A stretch of DNA of 64,000 nucleotides from Halobium salinum (GCF_026586625.1 NZ_JAODIW010000008.1:839793-903792), one strand, 5' to 3'; counted from the first letter of the stretch, positions 52,135 through 61,681 are shown. Notes: generated by a model from the sequence alone, not told the origin. Made by a program: numbers and translations.

Positions 52135-54318
52135 ATGGGCCGACGAAAGAAAATCGTCCAAGAGTGTGAACGGCTGATGGACAAGCCGGAGAACATCCGG
52201 AACATCGCCATCGCCGCACACGTCGACCACGGTAAGACGACCCTCTCGGACAACCTCCTCGCGGGCGCCGGCATGATCTCCGACGAGACGGCCGGCCAGC
52301 AGCTCGCGATGGACACCGAGGAGGACGAGCAGGAGCGTGGGATCACCATCGACGCGGCGAACGTCTCGATGACCCACGAGTGGAACGACAAGAACCACCT
52401 CATCAACCTCATCGACACCCCGGGCCACGTCGACTTCGGTGGCGACGTGACCCGAGCGATGCGCGCCGTCGACGGTGCGCTCGTGGTGGTCGACGCCGTC
52501 GAGGGCGCGATGCCTCAGACGGAGACGGTGCTTCGGCAGGCGCTCCGCGAGGGCGTCAAGCCGGCGCTGTTCATCAACAAGGTCGACCGCCTCATCAACG
52601 AGCTCCAGGAGGGGCCCGAGGAGATGCAGCGGCGCCTGCTCGACGTCATCGACGACGTCAACGAGCTCATCCGCGGCATGCTCGAGGAGGAGGACTACGA
52701 CTGGTCCGTCTCCGTCGAGGACGGCACCGTCGCCTTCGGTTCCGCCCTCTACAAGTGGGGCGTCTCGATGCCGTCGATGGAGGAGACCGGTATCTCCTTC
52801 GGCGACATCATCGAGATGGAGCGCAACGACGAGCGCCAGGAGCTCCACGAGCGGACGCCGCTCTCGGACGTCGTGCTCGACATGGTCGCCGAGCACTTCC
52901 CGAACCCGCTCCAGGCACAGCCGAGCCGTGTCCCGCGCATCTGGCGCGGCGACGCCGAGTCCGACCTCGCCCACCAGATGCGAGATGTCGAGGACGAGGG
53001 CGACGTCGTCTTCATGGTCACCGACATCGGGATGGACCCCCACGCCGGCGAAATCGCCACCGGGCGCGTCTTCTCCGGCACCATCAAGAAGGGGCAGGAG
53101 CTGTTCGTCTCCGGTACGGCCGGGAAGAACCGCGTCCAGTCCGTGGGTATCTTCATGGGCGGCGAGCGCGAGGAGCTCGACCGCGGCGTCCCGGCCGGCA
53201 ACATCGCGGCCGTCACCGGCCTGCGTGACGCCATCGCCGGGTCGACCGTCTCCTCCGTCGAAATGACGCCGTTCGAGTCCATCGAGCACATCTCCGAGCC
53301 CGTCATCACGAAGTCCGTCGAGGCGAAGAGCATGGACGACCTGCCGAAGCTCATCCAGACGCTCCAGCAGGTCGCAAAGGAGGACCCGACCATCCGCGTG
53401 GAGATCAACGAGGACACCGGCGAGCACCTCATCAGCGGCCAGGGTGAGCTCCACCTCGAAGTCATCACCACGCGTATCGAGAAGAACCAGGGTATCCCGG
53501 TCAAGACCGGTGAACCCATCGTCGTCTACCGCGAGGCACCCCAGGGGGCGTCCCGCGAGGTCGAGGGTGTCTCCCCGAACCGCCACAACAAGTTCTACAT
53601 CAGCGTCGAGCCGCTGAGCCAGGACATCGTCGACGCCATCCAGCTCGGCGAAATCTCCAACGACATGCCCGAACTGGAGCGCCGCGAGGCGCTGCAGGAG
53701 GCCGGCATGGACAAGGACACCTCGCAGAACTTCGAGCACCTGTTCGGTACCAACATCCTCATCGACGACACGAAGGGTATCCAGCACCTCAACGAGACGA
53801 TGGAGCTCGTCATCGAGGGGATGGAGGAGGCGCTCAACGACGGGCCGCTCGCCGCCGAGCCGGTGCAGGGTGCGCTGCTGCGCCTGCACGACGCCCGCCT
53901 GCACGAGGACACCATCCACCGCGGTCCGGCGCAGGTCATCCCCGCCGCCCGCGAGGCCGTCCACCGTGCGCTCATCGACTCCGAAGTCCGCCTGATGGAG
54001 CCCATCCAGGATGTCCGCATCGACGTCCCCTCGGAGTACATGGGTTCGGCGTCCGGCGAGATTCAGGGTCGACGCGGCCGCGTCGACGACATGTTCCAGG
54101 AGGGCGACCTCATGGTCATCGAGGGCATCGCGCCCGTCGAGGAGATGATCGGCTTCTCCAGCGACATCCGCTCCGCGACCGAGGGTCGCGCGTCGTGGAA
54201 CACCGAGAACGCCGGCTTCCGCGTGCTGGTCGACAACCTCCAGCGCGAGAAAATCGGCGAAATCCGCGAGCGCAAGGGCATGAAGCAGGAGCTCTCGCCC
54301 GCCATCGACTACATCTAA
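52135..54318 (+). CDS. fusA: Translation elongation factor 2 (aEF-2)
   Basis: aEF-2 moves tRNA and mRNA through the ribosome using GTP. The 727-residue protein has the G1 motif AHVDHGKT (28-35), the DTPGHVDF motif and NKVD. The His595 position in the segment [11 protein letters not shown] is the site that archaea and eukaryotes convert to diphthamide. Length and domain order are normal. A hairpin terminator follows (54391-54421). Confidence 0.98.
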   Translation: MGRRKKIVQECERLMDKPENIRNIAIAAHVDHGKTTLSDNLLAGAGMISDETAGQQLAMDTEEDEQERGITIDAANVSMTHEWNDKNHLINLIDTPGHVDFGGDVTRAMRAVDGALVVVDAVEGAMPQTETVLRQALREGVKPALFINKVDRLINELQEGPEEMQRRLLDVIDDVNELIRGMLEEEDYDWSVSVEDGTVAFGSALYKWGVSMPSMEETGISFGDIIEMERNDERQELHERTPLSDVVLDMVAEHFPNPLQAQPSRVPRIWRGDAESDLAHQMRDVEDEGDVVFMVTDIGMDPHAGEIATGRVFSGTIKKGQELFVSGTAGKNRVQSVGIFMGGEREELDRGVPAGNIAAVTGLRDAIAGSTVSSVEMTPFESIEHISEPVITKSVEAKSMDDLPKLIQTLQQVAKEDPTIRVEINEDTGEHLISGQGELHLEVITTRIEKNQGIPVKTGEPIVVYREAPQGASREVEGVSPNRHNKFYISVEPLSQDIVDAIQLGEISNDMPELERREALQEAGMDKDTSQNFEHLFGTNILIDDTKGIQHLNETMELVIEGMEEALNDGPLAAEPVQGALLRLHDARLHEDTIHRGPAQVIPAAREAVHRALIDSEVRLMEPIQDVRIDVPSEYMGSASGEIQGRRGRVDDMFQEGDLMVIEGIAPVEEMIGFSSDIRSATEGRASWNTENAGFRVLVDNLQREKIGEIRERKGMKQELSPAIDYI

Positions 54319-54390
54319 CGAGGCGAGGAATCGTCGGCCAGAGGGCTGACACCCGTGCGGTCTCTCGCTGTTCTCTCTTCGCGTTCTCAC

Positions 54391-54421
54391 ACCCCCGAGC
54401 GGCGCGTCGATGCTCGGGGGT
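54391..54421 (+). terminator. Hairpin terminator candidate after aEF-2
   Basis: The stem acccccgagc (54391-54400) pairs perfectly with gctcgggggt (54412-54421) around an 11-base loop. It lies 73 bases after the aEF-2 stop and is followed by a second T. This suits an end-of-transcript structure. Confidence 0.55.
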
Positions 54422-54600
54422 TGAGTCGCCGTTCGAGACGAAACGTTGGGGTTCGCTCTCGATACTCTCCGGAGCCGAATGGAGCCGACGTCGCAGCCTC
54501 TTGTACCGGTCGGATGTCTCACCCACCGTACAAGCGACCCGCACTCGGGACGAGGGCGGCGAGCGCCGGGGACCGCGGCCACACTTGCGACCGACGGAGA

Positions 54601-54608
54601 CTTATAGC
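54601..54608 (+). promoter_or_regulatory. TATA-like box of the ACT-hom operon
   Basis: The sequence cttatagc is centred about 27 bases before the ATG at 54631 (the putative leader ORF), not before the ACT-gene ATG at 54756. This implies a transcript starting close to 54631. Confidence 0.5.
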
Positions 54609-54630
54609 AGCGTCGGCGACGTGACTGCGT

Positions 54631-54759
54631 ATGCACAGGGGTCCGCACGCCTCGAGTCGCATCGGCACGGAGTTCGCGAGCGCACACGCCGCGCCGACAG
54701 GAACAGGCGTGCGCGCCCAGTCGACGGGTTCGGGGACCGAAACGGAGGGAGCACGATGA
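54631..54759 (+). CDS. Candidate 42-residue leader ORF of the ACT-hom operon
   Basis: An ATG lies exactly 27 bases after a TATA-like box. The frame runs 42 codons and ends in a TGA that overlaps the ACT-protein ATG (ATGA). The peptide contains six threonines (two in a TGTG segment near its middle, others towards the end). Homoserine dehydrogenase, two genes downstream, leads to threonine. This may be a leader peptide that senses translation, or only a chance frame. No attenuator hairpin was found. Confidence 0.4.
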   Translation: MHRGPHASSRIGTEFASAHAAPTGTGVRAQSTGSGTETEGAR

Positions 54760-55328
54760 CCGGCGTCGACGCCGGGACCGAGCCCGAGGAGATGGAGGCC
54801 GACGGGAGCGGCGACGGACCGCAGGCTCACACCGTCCGCCTCGAACTCGTCGACGAGCCGGGGGAGCTGCTGGCCGCGCTCCACCCTATCGCCGACAACG
54901 GCGGCAACCTGCTCTCCATCCTCCACGAGCGGGGGAACCTCACGCCCCGGGGCCACATCCCGGTCGAGGTGGACTTCGAGTGTCCGCCGGACCGGTTCGA
55001 CACCATCGTCGAGGCGCTCCGCGACGGCGGCGTCAACGTCATCCAGGCCGGCGCGGAGCGCTACGGCGAGGAGGTGGTCGTCCTCCTGACGGGCGACCTC
55101 GTCGACGCCGACCTCTCGGACGTAGTCCGAAGCGTCGAGTCGGGGGCGCAGGCGACCGTCACCGACCTCTCGTTGTCGGCGCCGGAGGGGCCGGACGAGG
55201 CCGCGAGCGCCCGCCTCCGGCTGGGGACGCGCTCCGGCCGGACCGAGGCGACGCTGGCGACGGTCCGCGAGGTGGCCTCGGCGAAGAACCTGCACGTCGT
55301 CGAACCGCTCACGGAGGGGTCGGCGTGA
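54756..55328 (+). CDS. ACT-domain amino-acid-binding protein
   Basis: The 190-residue protein has an N-terminal acidic disordered region, then ACT-fold strands VRLELVDEPGELLAALHPIADNGGNLLSILHERG (in parts) and a second ACT-like segment at about 110-185. ACT domains bind amino acids and regulate enzymes. A Shine-Dalgarno-like ggagg lies seven bases upstream of the ATG. Its stop overlaps the homoserine dehydrogenase start (GTGA), so the two are coupled; it is probably the regulatory partner of that enzyme. Confidence 0.85.
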   Translation: MTGVDAGTEPEEMEADGSGDGPQAHTVRLELVDEPGELLAALHPIADNGGNLLSILHERGNLTPRGHIPVEVDFECPPDRFDTIVEALRDGGVNVIQAGAERYGEEVVVLLTGDLVDADLSDVVRSVESGAQATVTDLSLSAPEGPDEAASARLRLGTRSGRTEATLATVREVASAKNLHVVEPLTEGSA

Positions 55329-56266
55329 GACTCGCCGTCCTCGGCGCCGGCGCGGTCGGCCGGAGCGTCCTCGACCTCGCCGACGACTACGGTCACTCCG
55401 TCACCGCGTTCGCCGACTCGGGGAGCGCCGCCGTCGACCCCGGCGGGCTCGTCCCGGACCCGGTGCTCCGGCGCAAGGAGCGCGACGACGTCGTCGGTGA
55501 CGACGACCCCGAGGCCGTCTTCGACGCCGACTACGACGTACTGGTGGAGGCCACCCCGACGACGCTCGGCGACGCCGAACCCGGCTTCACGCACGTCCGA
55601 CGTGCCCTCGAAGCGGACCGCCACGTCGTCCTCGCGAACAAGGGACCCGTCGCGGAACGCTACGACGACCTCCGCGCGCTCGAACGCGAGAGCGCCGGCG
55701 AGGTACGCTTCGAAGCGACCGTCGGCGGCGCCATCCCGGTTCTGTCGGCGATTCACGACTTCGGGCCCGACCACATCACCGCCGCCCGCGGCGTGCTCAA
55801 CGGGACGGCGAACTTCGTCCTCTCGCGGATGGCCGCCGAAGGGCTGGACTACGAGCACGTCCTCCGCGAGGCACAGGACCTCGGCGTCGCCGAAGCCGAC
55901 CCTACCTTCGACGTGGAGGGGACCGACGCCGCGCTGAAGTGTGTCATCCTCGCGAACGTGCTCAACGGCGGCGGGTTCTCGCTCGACGACGCCGAGGTGG
56001 AGGGCATCACGACGGTGCCGACCAGCGCGCTCGACCTCGCCGCCGAGGACGGCCGGACGGTGCGGCTCATCGGCGAGGCCCGTCCCGACGGCGTCCGCGT
56101 CGGCCCCCGGCTCGTCCCCCAGCACGGCACGCTCGCCGTTTCGGGCACGCAGAACATCGTCCAACTAGAGACGACCCACGCCGGTCGTCTGAACATCTCC
56201 GGTCGGGGCGCCGGCGGTCCGGAGACGGCGACGGCGGTGCTCTCTGACGTGAGTCGGCTGGAATAG
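55325..56266 (+). CDS. hom: Homoserine dehydrogenase
   Basis: The enzyme reduces aspartate semialdehyde to homoserine with NAD(P)H, at the branch to threonine and methionine. The 313-residue protein has GAGAVGRSV (7-15) for nucleotide binding, ARGVLNGTANFVL (substrate region) and the catalytic ADPTFDVEGTDAALK segment. It has no C-terminal ACT domain, which fits the separate ACT protein encoded upstream. The GTG start overlaps that gene by four bases. Confidence 0.94.
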   Translation: MRLAVLGAGAVGRSVLDLADDYGHSVTAFADSGSAAVDPGGLVPDPVLRRKERDDVVGDDDPEAVFDADYDVLVEATPTTLGDAEPGFTHVRRALEADRHVVLANKGPVAERYDDLRALERESAGEVRFEATVGGAIPVLSAIHDFGPDHITAARGVLNGTANFVLSRMAAEGLDYEHVLREAQDLGVAEADPTFDVEGTDAALKCVILANVLNGGGFSLDDAEVEGITTVPTSALDLAAEDGRTVRLIGEARPDGVRVGPRLVPQHGTLAVSGTQNIVQLETTHAGRLNISGRGAGGPETATAVLSDVSRLE

Positions 56267-56567
56267 ACAGACCGTCCGCGGGCGCTTTCTCGTCGCGACA
56301 CACCGTGCTCCGAGTCGACGACGATTCCCGACCGACCGTAGGGTGGGCCTTCGGAAGGGGCCGGCCGCTGGGCGAAGCACGACGACGGAAGCACCGCAGG
56401 AAGGAACGAGCGGAGCGAGTGACCGACGAGGAGCGCAACGAGTCGCGCGACCCGAGAGGCCGGGGGCTTTCGGGAGACACCGACTCGACGTCGACTCTCG
56501 GCCGACCCTACACCAAACACGACCGGAACACGACGCGCTTAGGAACGCCGGTCGAGAACCACCGACG

Positions 56568-57104
56568 ATGACCAGTTCGCTCGACTTCCGTCGCCCGCCG
56601 GGCGCCGACGACGAGACGCCCGTCCAGTACGTGTGGTCCGACCTCGACTGCTACGGCTGTGGTCCCGCGAACCCCGACGGGTTCGGCTTGGAGAGCTACC
56701 GCGTCGACGACGCGCTCGTGGCGGAGCTGGACCCTGCACCGACCCACACCTCGGGGGGACCGAACGCGATGTACGGCGGCCTGCTCGCGGCACTCGTCGA
56801 CTGTCAGTCGATATGGACCGCGATGGTCGCCGCCGCGGAGCGCGAGGAGCGGCCCCTGGAAACCGTGGCCGAGCATCCCTGCGTCACCGGTGACCTCCAC
56901 CTCAGCTATCGGGCGCCGACGCCGCTCGACCGCCCGATTCGGGTCGTCTCCGAGGTCGACGGCGAGGTCGGCGACCGGACCGAGGTCGCGACGGCGGTGT
57001 TCGCGGTCGACGAGCTGGGCGGTGCGGAGTCGGAACCGACCGTCACCGCCGAGGTCGCCGCGTTCCGTGTACCGCCGGAGCGCTTCGGCGAGCGTCACGG
57101 GTAG
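56568..57104 (+). CDS. PaaI-type hotdog thioesterase
   Basis: The 178-residue protein has the motif CYGCGPANPDGFGL (about 28-41) and HTSGGPNAMYGGLLAALVDC, the hotdog helix with the conserved aspartate. Enzymes of this type hydrolyse acyl-CoA thioesters, often aromatic ones. A TATA-like gcttagg lies 28 bases upstream. The substrate is unknown. Confidence 0.85.
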   Translation: MTSSLDFRRPPGADDETPVQYVWSDLDCYGCGPANPDGFGLESYRVDDALVAELDPAPTHTSGGPNAMYGGLLAALVDCQSIWTAMVAAAEREERPLETVAEHPCVTGDLHLSYRAPTPLDRPIRVVSEVDGEVGDRTEVATAVFAVDELGGAESEPTVTAEVAAFRVPPERFGERHG

Positions 57105-57193
57105 TCCACCGTCCGACCGGAGACAACTGACAGTATACGAATAGAAGCGAGTTTCTGCGGAGGCTTATGCGGCCGCCGGACCGTGAGTGAGGT

Positions 57194-58054
57194 ATGAACT
57201 CGGAGCCGACCCCGCCGGCGGGGTGGCCGACACCCGACCGCGAGGGGCAGGTCGAGGTGCTGCTCCTCGGGACGTACCACATGGACAACCCCGGGCTCGA
57301 CGAGGTGAACGTCGACGCCGACGACGTACTCGCCGAGGCCCGGCAGGCGGAGCTTCGGGACCTCGTCGACCGACTCGCCGAGTGGGAGCCGGACCGCATC
57401 GCCGTCGAACGCCCGTACGACCGGGACGACGAGCTCAACGACCGGTACGAGGAGTACCGGTCGGGCGAGCGCGCGTACGACCGCGAGGAGGCGTTCCCCT
57501 CGCCAGACGGCGAGCGTGACGGGCCGGCCACCGAGTGCCGGAGCGAGGTCGTGCAGGTCGGCTTCCGGCTCGCGGACCGCCTCGGCCACGACCGGGTCGC
57601 CGCCGTCGACGAACACCCCGAGAAGTCGCGGTACGAGCCGGACCCGTTCGCGGGGCGCGGCGTCGACTCAGCGCGAAAGACCGACGTGCCGCTCGCGGAC
57701 CCCGAGGAGATGGGTCGGACGGCCGACGAGCGCCTCGCCTCGTCGACGCTCGTCGAGTACCACCGCTGGCTCAATCGGGGAGAACTCGGCCGCGACAACC
57801 ACGACCTGATGTTCGACAGCGGGGTTCGGGCGGCCGTCGAGGAGCCGTTCGGGAGCCCCACCGCGCTCGCGTACTGGTACGACCGCAACGTCCGGATAGT
57901 CCACCACGTCTGGCGGACGATGGACGCCGACGACGACCGAGTCCTCGTCGTCGTGGGCAACGGCCACGTTCGAGCCCTCCGGCACCTGTTCACGGAGGCG
58001 CCGATGTTCCACCCCGTGAGCCCCCTGCCGCTGCTCGAAAGCGAAGGGGAGTAG
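57194..58054 (+). CDS. DUF5694-like protein
   Basis: The 286-residue protein starts with LLLGTYHMDNPG (24-35) and ends with VLVVVGNGHVRALRHLF, the conserved GTYH and GNGH landmarks of the DUF5694 family. The fold is thought to be related to TraB/erythromycin-esterase-type proteins; the reaction is unknown. A TATA-like gcttatg lies 27 bases upstream. Confidence 0.75.
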   Translation: MNSEPTPPAGWPTPDREGQVEVLLLGTYHMDNPGLDEVNVDADDVLAEARQAELRDLVDRLAEWEPDRIAVERPYDRDDELNDRYEEYRSGERAYDREEAFPSPDGERDGPATECRSEVVQVGFRLADRLGHDRVAAVDEHPEKSRYEPDPFAGRGVDSARKTDVPLADPEEMGRTADERLASSTLVEYHRWLNRGELGRDNHDLMFDSGVRAAVEEPFGSPTALAYWYDRNVRIVHHVWRTMDADDDRVLVVVGNGHVRALRHLFTEAPMFHPVSPLPLLESEGE

Positions 58055-58061
58055 CGGCGGA

Positions 58062-58799
58062 CTACAACTTCTCCGGAATCCAGCCGCCGTCGACCTCGAC
58101 GTTCTCGCCGCTGATGTACTCGCTCCCCTCGTCGAGGAAGAACAGCATGGCCTGCTGCATGTCTTCGAACTGCGCCGGTCGGCCGCGGGGGAGGTCGTCC
58201 GGGAACTCGTCGGAGTTCTCGACGACGTAGGGTGAGACGGCGTTGACCGTAATGCCCTCGTCCTGGGTGTCGGCGGCGAGCATCCGGGTGAACATCAGGA
58301 CGCCCGTCTTGGCGACGAAGTAGGGGAAGTTCTTCGCGTTCGCGAGGGCCTTCTCGCTGCCCGCGTAGCCGACGTTGACGATACGACCCCACCCCTCCTC
58401 GCGCATCCCGGGGAGCGCACGCTTCGCACAGAAGGCGGTGCCGTTGAAGTTGGTCTTCAGTACGCGCATCCAGGTGTCGTGGTCGATGTCCTCCCAGTGG
58501 GAGGGTGCGAAGTCGCCGACGTTGTTGACGAGCACGTCGACGGTCCCCAGTTCCGACTCCACCTGCGAGAACAGGTCGTCCACGGAGTCGGGGTCGGTGA
58601 CGTCCCCCTGGACCGTCGTCGCCTCGACGCCGCGGTCGCGGGCCTCCTCGGCCGCCGCCGCGGCCTCGTCCTCGCTCGAGTGGTAGTGGACCGCCACGTC
58701 GGCGCCGGCGTCGGCGACGGCGAGTGCGAGCGCGCGGCCGATGCCCTTCGCGCTGCCGGTGACGAGTGCGGTGCGTCCGGAGAGGTCCGGGTCGAGCAT
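58062..58799 (-). CDS. Short-chain dehydrogenase/reductase
   Basis: The 246-residue enzyme has GSAKGIG (15-21), NNVG, and YFVAK (the Tyr-x3-Lys pair), with the C-terminal VDGGWIPEKL. The usual catalytic serine position is less clear: IVNVGYAGSEK has Tyr where Ser is common, and the nearby Ser may serve. The start MLDPDLSGRTALVTG is taken near the Rossmann motif. It is divergent from the UspA pair; the substrate is unknown. Confidence 0.85.
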   Translation of the reverse strand: MLDPDLSGRTALVTGSAKGIGRALALAVADAGADVAVHYHSSEDEAAAAAEEARDRGVEATTVQGDVTDPDSVDDLFSQVESELGTVDVLVNNVGDFAPSHWEDIDHDTWMRVLKTNFNGTAFCAKRALPGMREEGWGRIVNVGYAGSEKALANAKNFPYFVAKTGVLMFTRMLAADTQDEGITVNAVSPYVVENSDEFPDDLPRGRPAQFEDMQQAMLFFLDEGSEYISGENVEVDGGWIPEKL

Positions 58800-58951
58800 G
58801 GTCGAGACTGAGGAGCGGGTGGACATAGCCGTCGTGGCCGTGTCGGCGACTCCGAACCCGGCCCCGTCTCCGCCCCCGGCCCCGCCGACCGCCCGAACGG
58901 GCGGAACGGTAAAGTCGTGTGCCATGAGAACAATGAACAGGTCGTACACCA

Positions 58952-59410
58952 ATGGGACTCGAAACCGTTCTCGTCGCCGTCGACGCGACCGACGCGGGCC
59001 GCGTGGACCGACTCATCGAAGAGGCCATCGACGTCGCCGAACCCAGCGGCGCCACCGTCGTGTTGGCACACGTGTTCAGCGAGGAAGAGTACGCGGAGAA
59101 CCGCGAGCGCCTCGACTTCGCCCGGGACAGCGAGGTGACCCCGGACGTGGTCGCTCGTCGCCACACGGCGCTCCGGGAAATCGCGAAGGCGTTCGAGGAG
59201 GCGGACCTCGACTACGAGGTCCGGGGCACGGTCAGTGAGAAACGCGGCGAGGCCATCGTCGAGATGGCGGACGAGGTCGGCGCCGACCGCGTCCTCGTCG
59301 GCGGCCGCAAGCGCTCGCCGGCCGGGAAAGCCGTCTTCGGCAGCACGGCACAGGAGGTGTTGCTCTCCTCGCCCTGTCCGGTGACGTTCGTCCGCGAGGA
59401 CACCGAGTGA
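58952..59410 (+). CDS. Universal stress protein (UspA family), copy 1
   Basis: The 152-residue protein has the UspA fold: VLVAVDATDAGRVD at the N-terminus, LVGGRKRSPAGKAVFGSTAQEVLLSS as the C-terminal ATP-binding motif (G-x2-G-x9-G-S/T). It shares most residues with the second copy downstream, with the same ending PCPVTFVREDTE. Together they are a tandem duplication. Its spacer contains the SDR gene start on the opposite strand. Confidence 0.92.
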   Translation: MGLETVLVAVDATDAGRVDRLIEEAIDVAEPSGATVVLAHVFSEEEYAENRERLDFARDSEVTPDVVARRHTALREIAKAFEEADLDYEVRGTVSEKRGEAIVEMADEVGADRVLVGGRKRSPAGKAVFGSTAQEVLLSSPCPVTFVREDTE

Positions 59411-59567
59411 GACACGGGTGCCCCAGAGAGTCCGTCTCGAACCCGTCTCCTTCACCCATCCACCTTCTCCGTAACCAGTGGCAACACGACACCGCCGTGT
59501 GTGAGGAACCGGCAATCCGTGAGGAATCGTGATTTGTTATTCAGAATCGAGTAAATTCTCGCGACAG

Positions 59568-59574
59568 ATTTAAG
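59568..59574 (+). promoter_or_regulatory. TATA-like box of UspA copy 2
   Basis: The sequence atttaag lies about 31 bases before the ATG at 59602, so this copy has its own promoter. Confidence 0.45.
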
Positions 59575-59601
59575 ACGACGGGGCGGCAAGCAGGAAGTAC
59601 A

Positions 59602-60087
59602 ATGAGCACGACAGCCCAGAAGCAGCGGACGACCGGTCTCGAAACTGTCCTCGTCGCCGTCGGCGCGAGCGACGAGAACCGCGTGGACCGCATCGTCGAG
59701 GAAGCGATCGACGTGGCCGGCCCGGCCGACGCGACGGTCGTTCTGGCGCACGTCTTCAGCGAGGAGGAGTACGCGGAGAACCGCGAGCGACTCGACTTCA
59801 GCCGGGACAGCGAGGCGACGCCCGACGTGGTCGCCCGCCGGCACTCGACCCTGCGCGAACTCGCGAAGCAACTGGAGGATGCGGGCGTCGAGTACGAGGT
59901 CCGCGGCATCGTCGGCGACAGGGGGAAGGCCATCGTCGACCTCGCCGGCGAGACCGAGGCCGACCGCGTCCTCGTCGGCGGCCGCAAGCGCTCGCCGACC
60001 GGGAAGGCCGTCTTCGGCAGCACGGCACAGGAGGTCATCCTCTCCTCGCCGTGTCCCGTGACGTTCGTCCGCGCCGACACCGAATAG
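59602..60087 (+). CDS. Universal stress protein (UspA family), copy 2
   Basis: The 161-residue protein has a nine-residue N-terminal extension compared with copy 1 (MSTTAQKQRTTG) and the same fold, with LVGGRKRSPTGKAVFGSTAQEVILSS. UspA proteins bind ATP or act as stress-response chaperones. The A+T-rich spacer before it carries its own promoter, so the copies may be expressed separately. Confidence 0.92.
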   Translation: MSTTAQKQRTTGLETVLVAVGASDENRVDRIVEEAIDVAGPADATVVLAHVFSEEEYAENRERLDFSRDSEATPDVVARRHSTLRELAKQLEDAGVEYEVRGIVGDRGKAIVDLAGETEADRVLVGGRKRSPTGKAVFGSTAQEVILSSPCPVTFVRADTE

Positions 60088-60145
60088 GCACGTAACCGAC
60101 TGACCAACCCATCTGCGCTCTGCGGGCTGTGGCCCACTCCGCTCT

Positions 60146-60240
60146 CGTCGGCTCTTCCCGCCTTCCTCGGCTCTCCCCGTCTTCGTCGGCCCTCTCCGGT
60201 TCTGTCGATGTCGCCCCGCTTCGGCGCTGTCCTCCCGTCG
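60146..60240 (+). repeat. Five-copy imperfect 19-base tandem repeat
   Basis: Units of 19 bases start at 60146, 60165, 60184, 60203 and 60222. They are pyrimidine-rich, with a conserved core like cgtcggctct-cccg-ctt. The array has no coding frame and lies between the UspA gene and the glyoxalase-like gene. Confidence 0.6.
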
Positions 60241-60334
60241 GTTTCTCACACCGTATTCCCCCGTCGTCCCCTGTCACACTTCCGCGAGCGTTATCGTGCG
60301 TCGTCGCTTCGAGGGGAGACGAGAGACCGTCACG

Positions 60335-60766
60335 ATGTCATCCGACCACGACGTCTACCCGATGCCGCTGTTCCCCCGACTGACCGTCGCCGACGTCGAG
60401 CGCTCCACGGACTGGTACGAGGCGCTCGGCTTCGCGGTCGTGTTCTCGATGCCGGGGGTGGTTCACCTCCGTTACCGGAAGTACGCCGACGTGATGCTCG
60501 TCCGGGAGGACGGGCCGGCCACCGACCCACGCGGGACCGGCGTCGAGGTGTATCTCACGCTCGAAGACGAGTCCGTAGAGGACGTCGCCGCCCGTGCCGG
60601 GGCAGTCGGTGACGATGCGGAGCCGCCGACACCGACGGAGACCGCGTGGAACACCCGCGAACTCTCCGTCCGCGACCCGGACGGGTACGAACTCGTCTTC
60701 TCGGCGGTCGTCGACGCCGAACGGCCCTTCGAGGACGTGATGGGCGGCCCGGCGGACCGGTCGTAG
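60335..60766 (+). CDS. VOC-family protein (glyoxalase/bleomycin-resistance type)
   Basis: The 143-residue protein has the VOC layout: PMPLFPRLTVADVERSTDWYEALGF, GVVHLRYRKYADVML and ELSVRDPDGYELVFS. The late Glu in the ELVFS segment is a typical metal ligand. It is a single-domain VOC fold. A longer GTG-started form adds 13 basic residues and is less likely. The substrate is unknown. Confidence 0.83.
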   Translation: MSSDHDVYPMPLFPRLTVADVERSTDWYEALGFAVVFSMPGVVHLRYRKYADVMLVREDGPATDPRGTGVEVYLTLEDESVEDVAARAGAVGDDAEPPTPTETAWNTRELSVRDPDGYELVFSAVVDAERPFEDVMGGPADRS

Positions 60767-60890
60767 TCGGCGACCCGGTCGAATCGCCGCCCGACCCATC
60801 CCGTCCCGCGCCGCCTCGTCCTGCCTCCCCCGTCCCGCTAACCGTTACCGACCTCCGGGAACCGGAGTAACGTACATCTCCTCGCCCGAC

Positions 60891-61592
60891 GTGTCGACAC
60901 TCGTGCGACACGAAATCGACCACCGACCCTCCTTCGCCCTCCTGACCGTCCACCTCGACGCCGACGAGCGCGTCCGCGCCGAGGCCGGCGCCATGGTGAG
61001 CTACACCGGCGGCGTCGACGTGGAGACGGCCGCGAGCGGCGGCATCCTCGGCTCGCTCAAACGGAGCGTGCTCGGCGGGGAGTCGTTCTTCCAGAACACG
61101 TTCGTCGCCCGCGAGGCCGGCCACGTCACGCTCGCGCCGGCGCTCCCGGGTGACGTAGTGCGTCACGACCTCGAGGACGAGACCCTGCTCGTCCAGTCCG
61201 GGTCGTACCTCGCCTCGGGCGACGGCGTCGACCTCGACACGAAGTTCGGCGGGGGCCGGACGTTCTTCGGTGGAGAAGGGTTCTTCCTGCTGGAGATGAC
61301 CGGGACGGGGCCGGCCTTTCTCTCCAGTTACGGCGCCATCCAGGAGGTGGACCTCGCCGACGGCGAGCGCTACACCGTCGACACCGGCCACGTCGTCGCC
61401 TTCGAGGGGAGCGCGTCGTTCGACGTGCGGCGCGTCGGCGGCCTGCGCTCGACGCTGTTCTCCGGCGAGGGGCTGGTGTGTGAGTTCACCGGTCCCGGGC
61501 GGGTGTGGCTCCAGTCGCGCTCCCCCGACGCGTTCCTCGCGTGGCTGATACCGAAACTGCCACAGCCCGCCCCGAGCGCTGGTGGCCAGTGA
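60891..61592 (+). CDS. AIM24-family (TIGR00266-type) protein
   Basis: The 233-residue protein has the repetitive beta-sandwich of AIM24: ADERVRAEAGAMVSYTGGVDV, ILGSLKRSVLGGESFFQNTF and GDVVRHDLEDETLLVQSGSYLASG. Bacterial and mitochondrial relatives have little known biochemistry. It starts with GTG. A small A+T-rich patch (cggagtaacg) lies about 20-25 bases upstream. Confidence 0.88.
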   Translation: MSTLVRHEIDHRPSFALLTVHLDADERVRAEAGAMVSYTGGVDVETAASGGILGSLKRSVLGGESFFQNTFVAREAGHVTLAPALPGDVVRHDLEDETLLVQSGSYLASGDGVDLDTKFGGGRTFFGGEGFFLLEMTGTGPAFLSSYGAIQEVDLADGERYTVDTGHVVAFEGSASFDVRRVGGLRSTLFSGEGLVCEFTGPGRVWLQSRSPDAFLAWLIPKLPQPAPSAGGQ

Positions 61593-61681
61593 CACGGTAG
61601 GGCGCCGAACATAGCCGTTCCGGCCCGTCACGGAACGCGAGAGGAGTGTAGTTAAGTGCCGTCCGGGCGGGTGTCTCTGTA

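Larger units (their letters stand above)
54319..54630. other. Spacer between aEF-2 and the ACT-hom leader region
   Basis: This 312-base region holds the hairpin terminator near its start and, at its end, the TATA-like cttatagc (54601-54608). I see no other gene in it; open frames there are antisense or arginine-rich. Confidence 0.5.

Noticed and set aside
52099-54687. 862-residue open frame on the minus strand across aEF-2
   Set aside because: It is antisense to the unmistakable aEF-2 coding region and contains no domain.
58062-58799. SDR considered inactive because the expected Ser is Tyr
   Set aside because: A nearby Ser (GSEK) is 12 residues before the catalytic Tyr, within the normal range, so a loss cannot be claimed.
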